From Gigaspora margarita (taxonomy: Eukaryota > Glomeromycota > Glomeromycetes > Diversisporales > Gigasporaceae), in contig WTPW01000852.1 of NCBI GenBank assembly GCA_009809945.1, forward strand, positions 169,669 to 233,668: DNA of 64,000 nucleotides, given 5' to 3'. The first letter of the stretch is position 1. Each line of letters opens with the position of its first letter. Shown here one piece after another: positions 34,004 to 46,376 of the stretch. A program made the translations under genes and the position numbers. The notes beneath the pieces were generated by a model, which did not search any database, had not been told where the DNA came from, and saw only the letters and a list, made by a program, of their open reading frames with translations.

Positions 34004-34627
34004 ATGCTCAGGTTAACCCAAGGCAGGTTCAACAGGAAAATTCTAGTAGAAAGAAGCAAATTTAAGGCAATTTTAAAGAATGTGCCTAAGTCAACTATTG
34101 AGTCAGCTCTCTTACGTCAGCTTAAATCATGTAAAGCAAAGGCAGAATATGTTTTACATAATAGTAATGGAAATCAAAGAGGAATGGCAAGCATCTAATT
34201 TGGGTCAAAGGAGGATTTGGACAATGCCCTTAGTAGTACAGTATGGTATTATGACACTAAATTGGAATGGATAAATGGAAGAGGTTTTCTTAACCAAGGA
34301 ATACAGAGGGCTGAAGTATATACAGAAGCAAGTAATAATAAGGAGCCCAAAAGTGTTGAAGAAAGCAATTTCAGCAGGAAGAAAGGCAAAGAAAGTTTTA
34401 TTATGTCGAATCGGCCACAAGGAAACCATATACATAAAGTTGTGGACCAAAAGTATGAACCAAAAAAGAAAAGCAATAATATGCGCTACGAAGGGAAAGA
34501 AAACCAAAATCGTAACATAACGGTAACTAATGCAGTAACAAATGTCAGTATACTTAAAGAAATCCTACAAAGATTAGATAATATTGAAAGGAGGCATATA
34601 GGAGCAATAGCTCCGAATCGCTCCTAA
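34004..34627 (+). pseudogene. LINE ORF1
   Basis: A 207-codon frame with one in-frame TAA (34196-34198). It is basic and hydrophilic, ending in a possible short coiled coil (NVSILKEILQRLDNIERR). I see no CCHC knuckle. By position it is ORF1, whose product in LINEs coats the RNA. It is separated from ORF2 by about 25 bases. The function is inferred from position alone. Confidence 0.7.
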
Positions 34628-34652
34628 CAGGTGCCCAGTTGTAATAAAGAAA

Positions 34653-37600
34653 GTGGTGGCACCTCTAGCAGTATTAGGTGCCGCACACACAAGGGAATCG
34701 GGAAAAAAATCTAAAAATAGAAATATCACTATAGCCGCGCATAATATTAATGGCCTCAAATCTTTTAATCATAAACTTGATTCCTTACTGCATTTTGCAG
34801 ACAAAGATGCTTATAATATAATAGGGATAGCAGAAACAAACTTACAAGAAAGAGAGGCCAAGTTTCTTTTGAAGGATGGAACAGGATTTAAGGGTTTTTG
34901 GTTGAGTGCAGAATTTGGAAAACACAAGGGTTCAGGAGTAGGAATCTTAGTAGATAAGGATCTAGAAAGACATATTGGGAGAGTCGAGAGAATTAACAGT
35001 AATATTTTGGCAGTTTATTTTTACTTAAAGGGTCTAAAATTGTTGGTTATAATGGCATATATACCTCCAAATGGTGAAAACATGGCCCATGAAGCATCAG
35101 AGTTAATACAGATGAAAATAGAATAGCAGCAAAGAGAGTTTCAGATAGTGCTCATGGGGGATTTCAATCACATTGTGAATCCAGCAATAGACAAACAACC
35201 CAGTACTAAAATTTGTAAGAAATTGAGGCTACATACATGGCTAAGATCTCAAAATTTTATAGACACTTATAGGTACTGGAATCGGGAGAGCAAAAAGTTT
35301 ACTTGGAGTAATGGGAGTACAGCAACCCAGATTGATCAAATCTGGATTTCAGAAAATTTGAAAGACAGGGTAGAGAAAGCAGAGATTGAAGAAATAGAAA
35401 CTGTAACAGGAAGTGACCACAGTTTGGTTCTTTTGCAATTGAGATTGGGTAGTAGTTTTAGTCGAATTAAGGAGTATGCTTTGGAAGAAAAGCAGACAAC
35501 CAGGCTCGTATGGAATTTGGATATGGCATCAAAAGAGAATTGGGAAGAATACAAGTCAATTCTCTGGAAGCAGTTACACACACAAGTTCCAAAATTCCTC
35601 TGTAGCCAAGACGCAGAGGAAATTAAAAAAGAATTGAGTGACGGAAATGATCAAATTGATAAAATCTGGGATATAATAGAAAAGGCAATCATCAGATCAG
35701 GAGAAAGCTCACTCCCAAACAAAGTAGTCAAAACACCAAAAAAGCAACTAGTGCCAAATAGGAAAAAGCGCAGATCTAAAGCGTACATGAGCTTGGGCCA
35801 GCTTATTAGTAAGATTAGAAAAGCTGATCACAGTGTGCAGAGTCTTTTAGTAGAAAAGTGGAACCAAAGACTGAAAATAATTAATCGTCAAGCTGAATGT
35901 AACATTAGTATGATCGAGTTAACTTCATTGCAGAGTTGGATAGAAAGTGCAATTCTTTGGTGGAAAGCTATAGGAAACAGAATTTCAGAGGAGAATCAGA
36001 AACTAAAAGAAAAAGAAATCAAGAGTTATAAAAAAAGGCGAAGCGAGATGATTATAAAGGAACAAAAGATGATGTTAGCAAGTTTATTGGAAAAGCTACT
36101 TAATAAGGTCAGGCTAGACAAAGTTCTAGTCAAAGAAGATTTGGAATACAGACTTGTGGTAGCCCCTTCTGAGGTTTTATTAGATACAAAAGATCATTTC
36201 AAAGGGCAGTTCAGAGAAAGATGTCCAAAGATAGAATGTATGACTAAGGATTGGAAAGCAGTATACAGCCTAGTAATTGAAGTACAGGAAAACTGGTACG
36301 ATTCAACTCTAGATTTGGTGGAGCTAGAAGAATAGCAAAATATGTTAAAAGAGGTTAAAGCGGAATCAGCAGCGGGTATATCGAACATTGTTTATCCCTT
36401 AATTGTGCAAGCAGATACAAAAACACAGATAATTTTTGCGAATTTTGCCAACTTGTGTCTATTCTCCAGAACTATTCCAAGTAAATGGAAGGTAGCACAA
36501 ATTTACACAATATAAAGGGGAGGACTGGAATTTCGAGTTAAACAAAGTGCGTCCAATAGCTCTGCTAGATGTATTTCAGAAGTGTATAAGTAGAATCTTA
36601 ACAAAATGATTGAGCAGAATAATTAAAGACAAGAATATTCTAAGGGGCCCAAATTTTGCTGAGTTACCAGAGGACTCAACTGAGGATCCGATATTTATGT
36701 TAAGCACACTTATCGAGGAGGCAGAAGAGAAGAGACGTGAAATGTGGCTGCTGTTTCAAGAATGAAAAAAGCATTTGATTCTGTTAGTTTAGAAATGCTA
36801 AATCTTGCAATAAGAAGAATCAAAATTCCAGAAATATTGCAAAAATTTATTATCAACCTCTTTATAAATAGACATATGCGAATCATCACACATTTTGGTT
36901 TAACAGAAGAGTTTTGTGCGGGTGATGGCATAGATCAGAGTGAAGTTATCTCGCCACTCGTATGAAAGATCTTTTATGATCCCTTGCTATGTAGAATTCA
37001 GAATGATACTTCACTTGGCTATAGAGCAAGAGCTACAGATTTCTCATCAAACGGGCTGCATGGAACAAATATCGAAGTAAGGCAGGCAGTCCTGGCATAT
37101 GCCGATGATACCACGTGGATTGCTAGTTCTAAAGCCCAATTAGAAAATATAGTCAGACTAGCTGAACAGTTCTTCCACTTCAACGATATTGAGATCAATG
37201 GTGCTAAGTCCAAACTGGCAGTAATTAATCTGAGAATTCCTTATAAGGATAGGTTGATAAACTTCAGTGGTACAAAAATTTTAGCCGAGCGCAAACTGAG
37301 CAATATTAAGTTTTTGGGAGTCTTTTTGCACAGAAAAAGTGAGGTTTCGAGTGTAAAGAAGAAACTTAAGGCGATAGTAGGGCTTTTTATACAAAAGCTT
37401 AAAAACAAGAAAACAACGGCAAGTCAGATAGTGTACATAAACAATCAGGTTCTTTTGCCTAAATTGGAATATATGCTGCAAGCAACAGTGTGTTCAGAAA
37501 TTGAATTAGAAAGAATTCATCAACCTTTTTTGAGACTTTTGAAAAGGAAATTGGGCATGGTACAAACAGCCCCTAATAGTTTACTAGTGCACAGAGGTGT

Positions 37601-40035
37601 TTTCAGGATGAAGCTTCTAACTAATGTATTAGCGGAAAGACAAACTACCACGCTTCTTAAACGATCGAATGGGTGTAACAACCTTGAGAGTTAATCGAAC
37701 TAAGAATTACCCAAGGTGCATTAGATGCAGGGTTAACTCAGGATCCTCGTGCAGTTGATTTCAAGCCCAGTAGACTCAAAATATGGAAGAACAATATAAT
37801 TTGTAGTACCATTGAGAAATGCAAAATGTATGACTTGTATTTTCAAATGCAAGTAAACAAAAAGTTTTGTTCAGATGATATGTTGGCAATTAGAGATTTA
37901 CTGGAAAACGGAGATATCAAATGAGTTCTAAAAGGGCATCAGGAGTTAGAAATATTTTATTTGAACCAGTTGATAATCTATGAAGGAACATCACTTTTAA
38001 CATGGTAGCAACTCAAGAGACTGCGAGGAAAAAGTACAAAGGGCCCTAAGGCTAAATGGTTTAGACATATCAAAGATAAAGTAATGTATGAGCCATCATC
38101 CAGGAGGTTAAAGAATATTTTCTTGACGAAAAGGCTGAATAACATGGCTTTAACGACAAAATTAAAGCCTTTAAGAAGTGATAGAAGATTCAAAGACTGG
38201 ATCATTTACAAGAAGGAAAATTACTCAGATGAAGAACTTCTTATAGGTCAAGTTAGTAAAATAATGAAAACAAGGCTCTTAGTAGACCACTGGTTAGTGG
38301 AGGATAACTGTAGCAAAGGGTCTTTACTTAGAAGATGTTCAGATTGCCAACTATCACTCAAGGGGGACGATAAGGAAAATGGATGTATTATAAAAGTTAA
38401 CANCAAAGAGATTTTAGGAANATTAGAAGGNNTAGTAAGAAGGGATCAAAAATGGTTAATAGANATACNNATAGTTTTACAAAAGAGACCTATTTCACAA
38501 ATAGCAAGTACAGAAAGCTGTATTGCAGAGTCAATTTTTATAGAACCCATTGAGATAGTATTAATTAGAAATTTAGAATTAGGTAGTTTTTTAGAAAAAA
38601 TGTTAATAGATTTAGTTAGAGTTAATTTGCAGAAGGAGGGTTTTTGTGTTGTTTTTTACACGGACGGTTCATGGTATCAGGAGATCAAAGCAGGAAAGGA
38701 CAAGATGGGAGCAGCTTGGGTACAAGTTGAGGAGGACAAGAATTGTATAGTAGCAACAGGCAAAGTTAGGATAGAGTACTGGCCATCGTCAACTAGACCC
38801 GAGTTAGTCGCAATTTTAGGTGCACTCTTAACAACAAAATCAAAGTCCAAGGTAATCATCAAAACAGATAGTGAAGCAGCGATAAACTCAATTAATAGGG
38901 CACTATCAAATAGAAGTTTTAAAGACATTTTAAAAGCCAAAAATAGAGTGATTCTGGACAAGATTGTAGAAATAATAGATAGTAAGGATCTTGTTATTAG
39001 TATGTGTAAAGTCAAGGCTCATGCAGGGGTTAGATAGAACGAGTTTGCAAACCAGTTAGCAAAAGAAGCAACTTTGCTGAACAATTTGTGGCTTTGGCCA
39101 ATTAGTAGACAAACACGTTGGAACACTGTACTTACATGGAACCAAATTCAGATAGAGACGGCTCCGAGAAAATTTATTGTAGAGCTTAAGCGTAAATTCG
39201 CAGAAGGAAATTGGCTCCTATCGAAGAAAAACCCAGGTCATGACCACGAGAACTTGAAAAGTGATCTTATTTGGACTTTCAGTTGGGTAAGATTTAAAGA
39301 AATAAGTGGTCAGAATTGCACATTAATAAAAAAAAGCACCTCACTCACCACAAGAGTCAAGGGTTTCACTAACTTATTACCAACGCTACAGGAGTTGCAA
39401 ATTAGAAGAACAGATTTGTACACCTCTCCAAACTGCGTACTCTGTAAAAGCAATGAAAAAGAAAGTATAAATCATTTAATAGAATGCAATTTTTTCATAG
39501 AAGATTGGAAAGTTGCAATAGATATGGGTATAAATGCAGTATGGAAGGTTTTGAAAAAGCCATACAGGGTAGAGCTGTGCCCGTATGTTTAAAAAAACTT
39601 GTTTTCAAAGAATCCAAAGAAGAACAGAATCATATGTTACAAGATCTTGTACATGGTTTGGTCGAAAAATCAGCATTTGATGAAGTGCATTCTGAAATTT
39701 CCAGTCCAAGAGTGACAGCGAACATTTTTGATGGATTAATCTTTATACTCCAAGAGTGTTTCTATCAGTATATATGGAAAAGAAGATGTGAGCTAGTCGC
39801 CAAATGGGAAAAGGCTCAGGGAATAAGTAGATCATGCAAGCGTAAGAGGCCTAAGAGAAATGTTGACCAAGGGAATGGTTTTGAGACCATAGGAAGAAGT
39901 CCTTCTACGCTCAACTCAGGTCAAAAAAAGCAAGCCTCAGAAGAACAAGCAAACGCAGTTAAGGAGCTCACACGTGAAGCAGTTTTCTTGCAAATTTCAA
40001 GTTCGATACCACCAACATGGTGGACTAAATATTAA
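34653..40035 (+). pseudogene. LINE ORF2: endonuclease, reverse transcriptase, RNase H, zinc finger
   Basis: The endonuclease shows HNINGLK, ETNLQE, GDFNH, IDQIWIS and TGSDHSLV (34730-35440). RT has 'KAFDSVSLEML' near 36770 (motif A, with its catalytic Asp lost at a one-base shift) and AYADDTTW at 37098-37121 (motif C). RNase H shows YTDGSW, RPELVAI and TDSEAAI (38655-38880). A Cys/His finger (CVLC...HLIEC) is at 39436-39489, and the tail has KRRCELVAKWEKA. Breaks are TAG 35124, TAG 36333, frameshifts near 36513 and 36760, TGA 36963 (where Trp is expected), loss of frame at 37695-38080, TAG 39035 and a frameshift near 39560-39590. Several N bases lie at 38403-38470. It would nick DNA and copy its RNA in place. 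This copy cannot make a full protein. Confidence 0.93.
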
Positions 40036-40745
40036 AATCTACTCGTTTAAATCACAAAATAACTGGGTACCTCGTTATATTCAGAAGACTTACATATGAC
40101 GAAAGTGCATTGTAGCTTCTGTTTGACAAACACCAGTGTGACAATCATACTTGGGCACTATTTGAGTAAGCTGGGTATTGGCCTATTTTAAAATTTAGAT
40201 AGTTTTTTCTTTGTAATATGTAAACATAATGCAAAAATATCTAATAAATATAGAGCAAGATTGTCAAAGGAAAAAAAAAAAGATATATCCCAAACTTCCA
40301 ATCCAGTTACCCAGAAGAGTTGATCTATTTGACATTAGGTGCTATTATAGTTTTTATTCTTTTGGTATCTTACTTCTAAAATATAGGTCTTTTTCTTCTG
40401 GTATGATTCTGGTGGTCAGGTTGGTGGACCCAACTTTCAAGGTTTGCTCATCCAGTTCTCTGGCTTCAGTCTAATACTCTAGTTTTGGTAGTACATTCAA
40501 AGATCTTTGCTACCTCCTTACTTAGAACTTGCCAAATAGATTTCTGTTGCTCTAATTCCTTGGATTTGCATGCCCAAAAACTCATATGTAAGATAGTATA
40601 CTAATGCTACAGGTAATATACCCAACCAATCAACAAAAAGCAGTTACTAGAACATAGCTCTATTTTTCAAAGCATTGTCAATAGGATTTGAACTCTAGAC
40701 CTGCCACTTGGTAGTGACAACTTACCAACTTCTCTAAGTCACTAT

Positions 40746-41638
40746 ACTTTATTATTTTATTTTTTTTATTAGCATATTTCAAATATAAGATTTATAAAAC
40801 TTATCCTATTAGTATTTTTTTAAATATACTCTTTTTGTCTATTAGCTGTTTTTAAAAATCACCTTTTTATCCAATACCTACTTTTAAATATAACTTTTAA
40901 AAAAAGGGCCTCTATTAGCAATTTTTCAAATATGATCTCATATAGATTGTTTGAGGTTCTTTAAAAGCCCAAAGCAGGTTATTTTAACAAAAAATAGGGG
41001 TTTATGTTACAAATTAAAATTTTTAACTTTAGCATATAGCTAACTTACTCTTTTGTCAAGATAACCTGTTTTTTGCTACTAAGTAAAGTAGTTCAAAGTA
41101 TAAATTCATATATAATTGCTAATTTAAAATTTGTAAATATTTGTTTTTTATAGAGTTATATTTTGTAATTCTGCAAAATTAACAAAATTTCAACTTGGTT
41201 TTTAAGCTCAATTTTTACTTCTTTTCTTGTTCAATATACCTATAAAATTTAATTTTAATTAGTTAAACTAAAAAGAATTTTAGCTCAAAGTTTATAGTAA
41301 ATTTATAAGTTTTTGTTTAAATTTTTATTATAAACTTATTTCTAGAGGACATGTCCTATGACTGCTAACCTTAAATTGGTTTAATTTTGGTCTATAATTT
41401 ATATATTACATGGATTTGCAAATCAATTAATTAGTACCCATATATATACAGGTAGTGTATAAATAGTTTTTTCCAAAAAAATTTTATATTTTTTTTGAAA
41501 AAATTTATAAAAAGAATTTTTTTAAAAAAAAATTTTATTTAAGTTTTTTTTAAAAAATATTTTATGAAAAATGTATTTAAAATAAAAAATAATGTTATAT
41601 TTGTCAATTGGGTAAAATTAATTAAATGTTAAAGCTTA
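40746..41638. repeat. Dispersed repeat, inverted partner of 25880-26990
   Basis: 40905-41385 matches the reverse complement of the 26 kb repeat. 41386-41638 is AT-rich with no feature seen. Confidence 0.65.
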
Positions 41639-42628
41639 CTGTATAAGCATGAAATAATAGTCATAGGTATTATTTTGAAAGCTGACACCCCAAAATAGTA
41701 TATAAATGTCTCAAATTAGCACTTATGCATGTTCTAAATTAACATGCACCTGATATAACCAGTAATTGATTCATGTAACAATTCAATTGAATTATTGACC
41801 TAAGCTATAAAAACTTAGTATTTATGGCTGTTCTTATCTATATAATAAAAAATTTACTAAATAGGTATTTTGCTGCTTCAATAAAGTTTTTGATTTTTGG
41901 TAATAAGCAATTATGCAATATCTTGTTATTTAATATGAGTAATAAGATCAAATAAAATTTGAGTTAATTATTATATGAGATTGGATGATTATTAAAAATA
42001 AAAGTGACTATTTAATCAAAAATTATAAGCCCAATTATGAATTTCTGATGAGTCACTTATGAATTTTTGTATACATATAACAAAGTTGACTATAAATATC
42101 TGTACATATGCACTTGATTATTTATAAATTTTATATGCTTATATAATTTGATCACTTTGTTACTATTATAATTTTTAAATATATATTTATATATTAATAT
42201 TATAAAAAAAATTGATAATATTAAAACAACTCTAAATTGATAAATTTAATAATTATAAGATTTAAATAATAGTTTAAAGTAGCAAAATCTATATAAGCAT
42301 TTTATTTATAATAAATGAAGTAAGATTTATAAGAAATAATTATTATTTTAACAAGAAATTATATTTCTAATAATGATTTTTAAGTGGTTATTGTAGTGCA
42401 AAATGAATATCTAATACTGTTATATAAAAATTTTATAGGAGCTACTGGTAAGTTGCTATGTGAAGGTCTTTTTTTAGGTCTTACTATGCAAAGTGCATGT
42501 GCATTATTTTAAAAATATTTGGCTCTAAAAATTAGTTCTTATTTCGAAATAACACATATGTGTGTACTTAAAATAATGTGCAGGTCAATCAATTAATATG
42601 CGGAAAGCATTATTTCATGCTTATATGG
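41639..42628. mobile_element. 990-bp TIR element with TA duplication, at the Helitron 3' side
   Basis: TA lies at 41637-41638 and 42629-42630. The ends are CTGTATAAGCATGAAATAAT and CCATATAAGCATGAAATAAT (18 of 20). CATTATTTTA/GCATGTGCATTATTTT words lie inside both ends. It is related in design to 4845-6054. No transposase. It lies immediately beyond the last recognisable Helitron codons. Confidence 0.82.
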
Positions 42629-42649
42629 TATATATAAATTACATTCAAA

Positions 42650-44711
42650 TTTTTTTAGTATCAGGAATTTTAGCAAGAATTTGTTGATTATTATTATCAA
42701 TATCTACATTTCTTGTTGTAAGGATTGCTCTATCTTTGATATAGTCAATATCAACAAAGATCTCTGATATTAAATCATTAATATCTTCACTATCCAAGAC
42801 TATATCATCAGGCAACTTAATATAATCTTCACCAATATCAGAATGTGTTGGGATTTTTCCTTTACCAACTTGTAATAAAAAGTCAACAAAGTTTTTTTTT
42901 CATCATTATTTTGTTGTTGAACTTTCATATTAATAGTTAATTGCATAGTTGTAAAATCTTTCCAAAGATCTGAAGATTTTAAACATGCATTAATAATTTA
43001 GGGATGGGTACCTCAAACTACTACAGGTAAAATTTGTTTAAAGTCACGACCAAGAATCATAATCTTTGCTCCAAAAGGAAAATCATTGTCTATTTAATCT
43101 TTAAAAGTTCTGTTAATAGCTTCAAATACAAATTTGTGCATCATTAGTGCTTCATCCCATAGAATAGCAATAGCATTTTGAATTAATTTAGCTAATTCAG
43201 TTTGCTTTTCAATGTTCAAAGTAGAATTTTGATTTAATTTTAATGGAATTTTGGATCTTGAATGAACAGTTCTTCCACCACTTATTAATAAAGCAGCAAT
43301 TCATAATAATGCTATAGCAATTGCAATTCCATTATTTATTGATCTTATATAGGCCAAGATCAAATTATATAAAAATGTTTTTCTAGTTTCTCCAGACCTA
43401 TTGACAAAAAATAAAGTTTTTTCAAGTTTACCATTAATTACTTTTTTAATTTCATCATATATTCCTTGTTGATCAAAATTTAAAGTATTTTTATGTAATA
43501 AAGTTTGATTATTTTATCTTGAACATAATTTTGTTTTTTAGCAATTAATATATTTTTGTTGTCGATCTTCTTCTAATAAAGCATAATTAATTGGTAGAAG
43601 TTCTGAAAAATCTAAAATAGCCATTCCATTTTGAATTAAATATTTTTCAATAAACACTAATGTTTTTGTAATAGCTAAATCTTTTGCATCTTTTTGAAAG
43701 ATAAAATCTTCAATTAGATGATCAAGATATTTTTCTGAAAGTTCTTTTATATTCACAGGTTGATAGTAAACTAATAAAAAGGCAAATAAATGTCTTAGTT
43801 GTGAGGGCATTTTATAATTTGTGCCCTCTGCAAGACAAGCATCACATTCACCATTATCATTTAAACCAAGTTGAATGCTGCAGATTTATAAGAACTATAT
43901 TCTATACCATCTATAGTTTTTAAATCTTTAAATGATTTTATACCATGTCTTATATTTAATAATACTTTTAAGTAAAATCTCTTAGTACCTTTTGGATTAG
44001 TAAAATACATTTGAGAAATTATTTTGTCACTACCAATTTTTCTTGGTTGCTACTTTTTTTATTTAAATAAAGTAATTTGGAATATCTATATATCTTAAAG
44101 TTTTAATTAATTCATAATCAGGATTTTTTTTACAAAGTTCAAAATATTTTGTTAACTTTGTATGTTTTTCTTCTTTAGCAACTTTTTTAACAGATTTTGT
44201 TTGTTTAGTTGGATTAAAATGAACCTGTTGTTGACCTTTCAAATGTACTAAAAGTTTACAACAGTATGTGATCTATCCTGTAAACCAAAATCAAATAGTC
44301 TCCATATTCCTTCAGATGCAAAAACATATCTTGCAAATATATTTTTCAATTTCATTATTTGGATTTTTTAAAAATATTAAAACTCTATCCTGTCCCTTAT
44401 GAACATATTTGTAGAGATATTTAATGGATTTAATACTTGAACATATCTCTACATTAAGGTGATAGTTATATTTTTGACTTAAATATGGATTATAAGGAAC
44501 AATCTATCTGTTGTCAATATCAATTGATACCCCATGTTTTTTAATATTTCTTGAATTTTGTTTTCTTCTATATAAGGTTATTCAGATTTATTTGTAGAAG
44601 TTTCTGTAGTAAATTCTCTTTGATAATATTTACTACATTTTCTATCAACTATACAGAGAGATAATGGATTAATATCTTTTCCACAGGGTCCATGAACCAT
44701 GCTTCTGCTAA
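42650..44711 (-). pseudogene. Helitron Pif1-like helicase part
   Basis: Open stretches include 43538-43810 (MPSQLRHLFAFLLVYYQPVN). The Walker A region reads SGETRKTFLYNLILAYIRS at about 43350-43400, where GGTGKT is expected. Next are AALLISGGRTVHSRSKIP, WDEALMMHK (Walker B, about 43150) and GAKIMILGRDFKQILPVV. The C-terminal YIKDRAILTTRNVDIDNNNQQIL ends near 42660. Stops and shifts are frequent. The helicase unwinds DNA during Helitron replication. Confidence 0.85.
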
Positions 44712-45285
44712 CTATTTCATATAATTTTGGTTGTGTTCAGGATCAGGTATCTCTGCAGATACTATTTGATCAAAATCTTCAGGTGTTTGTGATTTATCTT
44801 CAGGTGCCAATATAAGTAATACATGAGCATATGGCAACTCTTGTTTTTGATATTCAATTACATATACATATACAATAACTTTTTCTAAAACAGATTTTGC
44901 AATTAAATCTTTAAGTATTGCATTTAATTTTAATTTAAAAACCCTTGCTATCAAATCTGGTCTATTAGCAGCAGTTTGATTTGTAAAAGTTCTTCAGTAA
45001 TTTCAGGCCATTTTGGATTACATGTCACTGTAATAAACAGATCAGGTTTTTCAAATTCTCTAACAATTGCCATTGAATCTTGGTACAATTGTTGATAATA
45101 TCTTGTAGACCCTATAAAACTTGATGATAAAATTACTTTTTTGCCAATATCATTATAGTTGACTTTTTCAGCATCTTCATTAGATATCATATCTTCTAAA
45201 CTATTATATGGTTCTAATCTTAATATTCTTTGATATCTTCTTTGCCAACTTATATTACTTGATTCATATTTTACAAATTGTTCTA
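44712..45285 (-). pseudogene. Helitron Rep (HUH) domain, active site altered
   Basis: Minus-strand ORFs of 79 and 80 codons read through SSFIGSTRYYQQLYQDSMAIVREFEKPDLFITVTCNPKWPEI and then FKLKLNAILKDL...EYQKQELPYAHVLLILAPED. The last part is the HUH motif. The usual His-Ala-His is Tyr-Ala-His (about 44826-44834), so one metal-binding His is gone. The two ORFs are offset by a frameshift at about 44951. The Rep domain nicks DNA to start rolling-circle transposition. This one should be inactive. Confidence 0.85.
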
Positions 45286-46376
45286 CTATATAAATTTTTC
45301 TCTTCTTTTTTTGAGGTTCTTCTGTGTTATCATTATCCTTTTTAGAATTATTTTCAGAACTATGTTCAAATTCAACTTCTTTTCCTTTTCCTTTTCCTTT
45401 TGGATCAACTTTTCTTTTTCTTTTAGATCCTTTATCACTTTTTTCACTTGTTTCACTAAACTCATGAAACTTTCACTTCTGGATTTAAGAGTTGAATCTT
45501 CAAATGTTTGAGATAAACCTGTATGACTTTCTGCATATCTTTGTAAGATAGTATACTTATCAACAGATGCTACTATTTGGGGTTCATATTGTTCATATTC
45601 TTCAAGAATCATTGGAACTTCTTCTTGTTGAACTTCTTCAACTTGTTGGGCTTCTTCTTGAACTTCTTGTTGTTCTTGAACATCTTGCTAAACATTTTGT
45701 AGAATATCTTGATAAATAACTTGTTGCATAAGTTTATCAAGTTTTTCTTGCCAAACTTCTTCAGATAATGTTATAGTTGTACTTGTTGGCTCCTTAGTAG
45801 TACTTGATGTTTCACTTGTACTTGTACTTGCTAAGCTTACCAAATCTGTAAGAAGTTGGTCAGAAACTTGTCCAGCAGTTTGTTCATAATTATCATAATT
45901 ATCATCCTCATTATCATCATCATCTTTATTATAATAACCATCATCACATTTATTTTTTTTATCATCTATGATATTTCTAGTCCAACAATTTCTTCTTGTA
46001 TAACATTTTTTCTTAATATTCCTTTATGCCAACCATATTCTCCATTTGGAAATAGTTAAGAATATTGTAAAGGATCATATGCACCATGTAACTCAGATAT
46101 TCTTTGAAATTTAACATCTTGTTTTTTGATGATAATATCTCTATGTTGTATTGTTGGTTCATCACAATATATTGCAGCAATTTCTGAAGCTATTAGTGCA
46201 TTATATTGTCTCATATTCTTGCTATGAGTATTATATATTGTTATACACAATACTTGCTTATTTTCATTTTCTATTTCATGATTCCTTGAATCTTTATAAA
46301 ATTTTACAAAAGGATTTAAAGAATCTAATTCCTCTTGAATTTCTTTTAACAGATTGAAATTTAATTTGCTATGCAT
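45286..46376 (-). pseudogene. Helitron protein, middle region
   Basis: MHSKLNFNLLKEIQEELDSLNPFVKFY (46290-46376) and 'YNALIASEIAAIYCDEP' are well preserved. Toward 45612-45286 the frame is low in complexity, with Gln/Glu-rich then Lys/Glu-rich segments (KEKEKLIQKEKEKEKK). The order agrees with Helitron proteins, in which this part precedes the Rep domain. It is separated from its neighbours by stops. Confidence 0.75.

Larger units (their letters stand above)
33933..40281 (+). mobile_element. LINE retrotransposon, 6.35 kb, 13-bp TSD
   Basis: GATATATCCCAAA lies at 33920-33932 and 40282-40294. Copy C of the host retroposon has the unoccupied counterpart (near 53795). The 3' end is a run of 11 A. 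The order is ORF1, then ORF2 with apurinic-type endonuclease, RT, RNase H and a C-x2-C-x9-H-x3-C finger. It lies in the opposite orientation to its host. The domain order is that of fungal Tad/I-type LINEs. It is full-length or nearly so but has several stops. Confidence 0.93.
33463..40745 (-). mobile_element. tRNA-headed retroposon, copy B, split by a LINE
   Basis: 33463-33932 matches the distal body of copy C (53276-53810), with shared phrases such as GAAGGTTCCACACTAG, GCCTATTTAAAC, TAGGACTAATTTAT and ATACTTGGAGTTAGAG. 40282-40745 resumes at the next base with the proximal body and the tRNA-like head: B box on minus GAGTTCAAATCC at 40682-40694, then ACTTAGAGAAGTTGGTAAG. Without the LINE it is about 930 bp. 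Its own TSD could not be assigned. Confidence 0.82.

Noticed and set aside
34205-34507. Minus-strand ORF of 100 codons
   Set aside because: It is a shadow of LINE ORF1.
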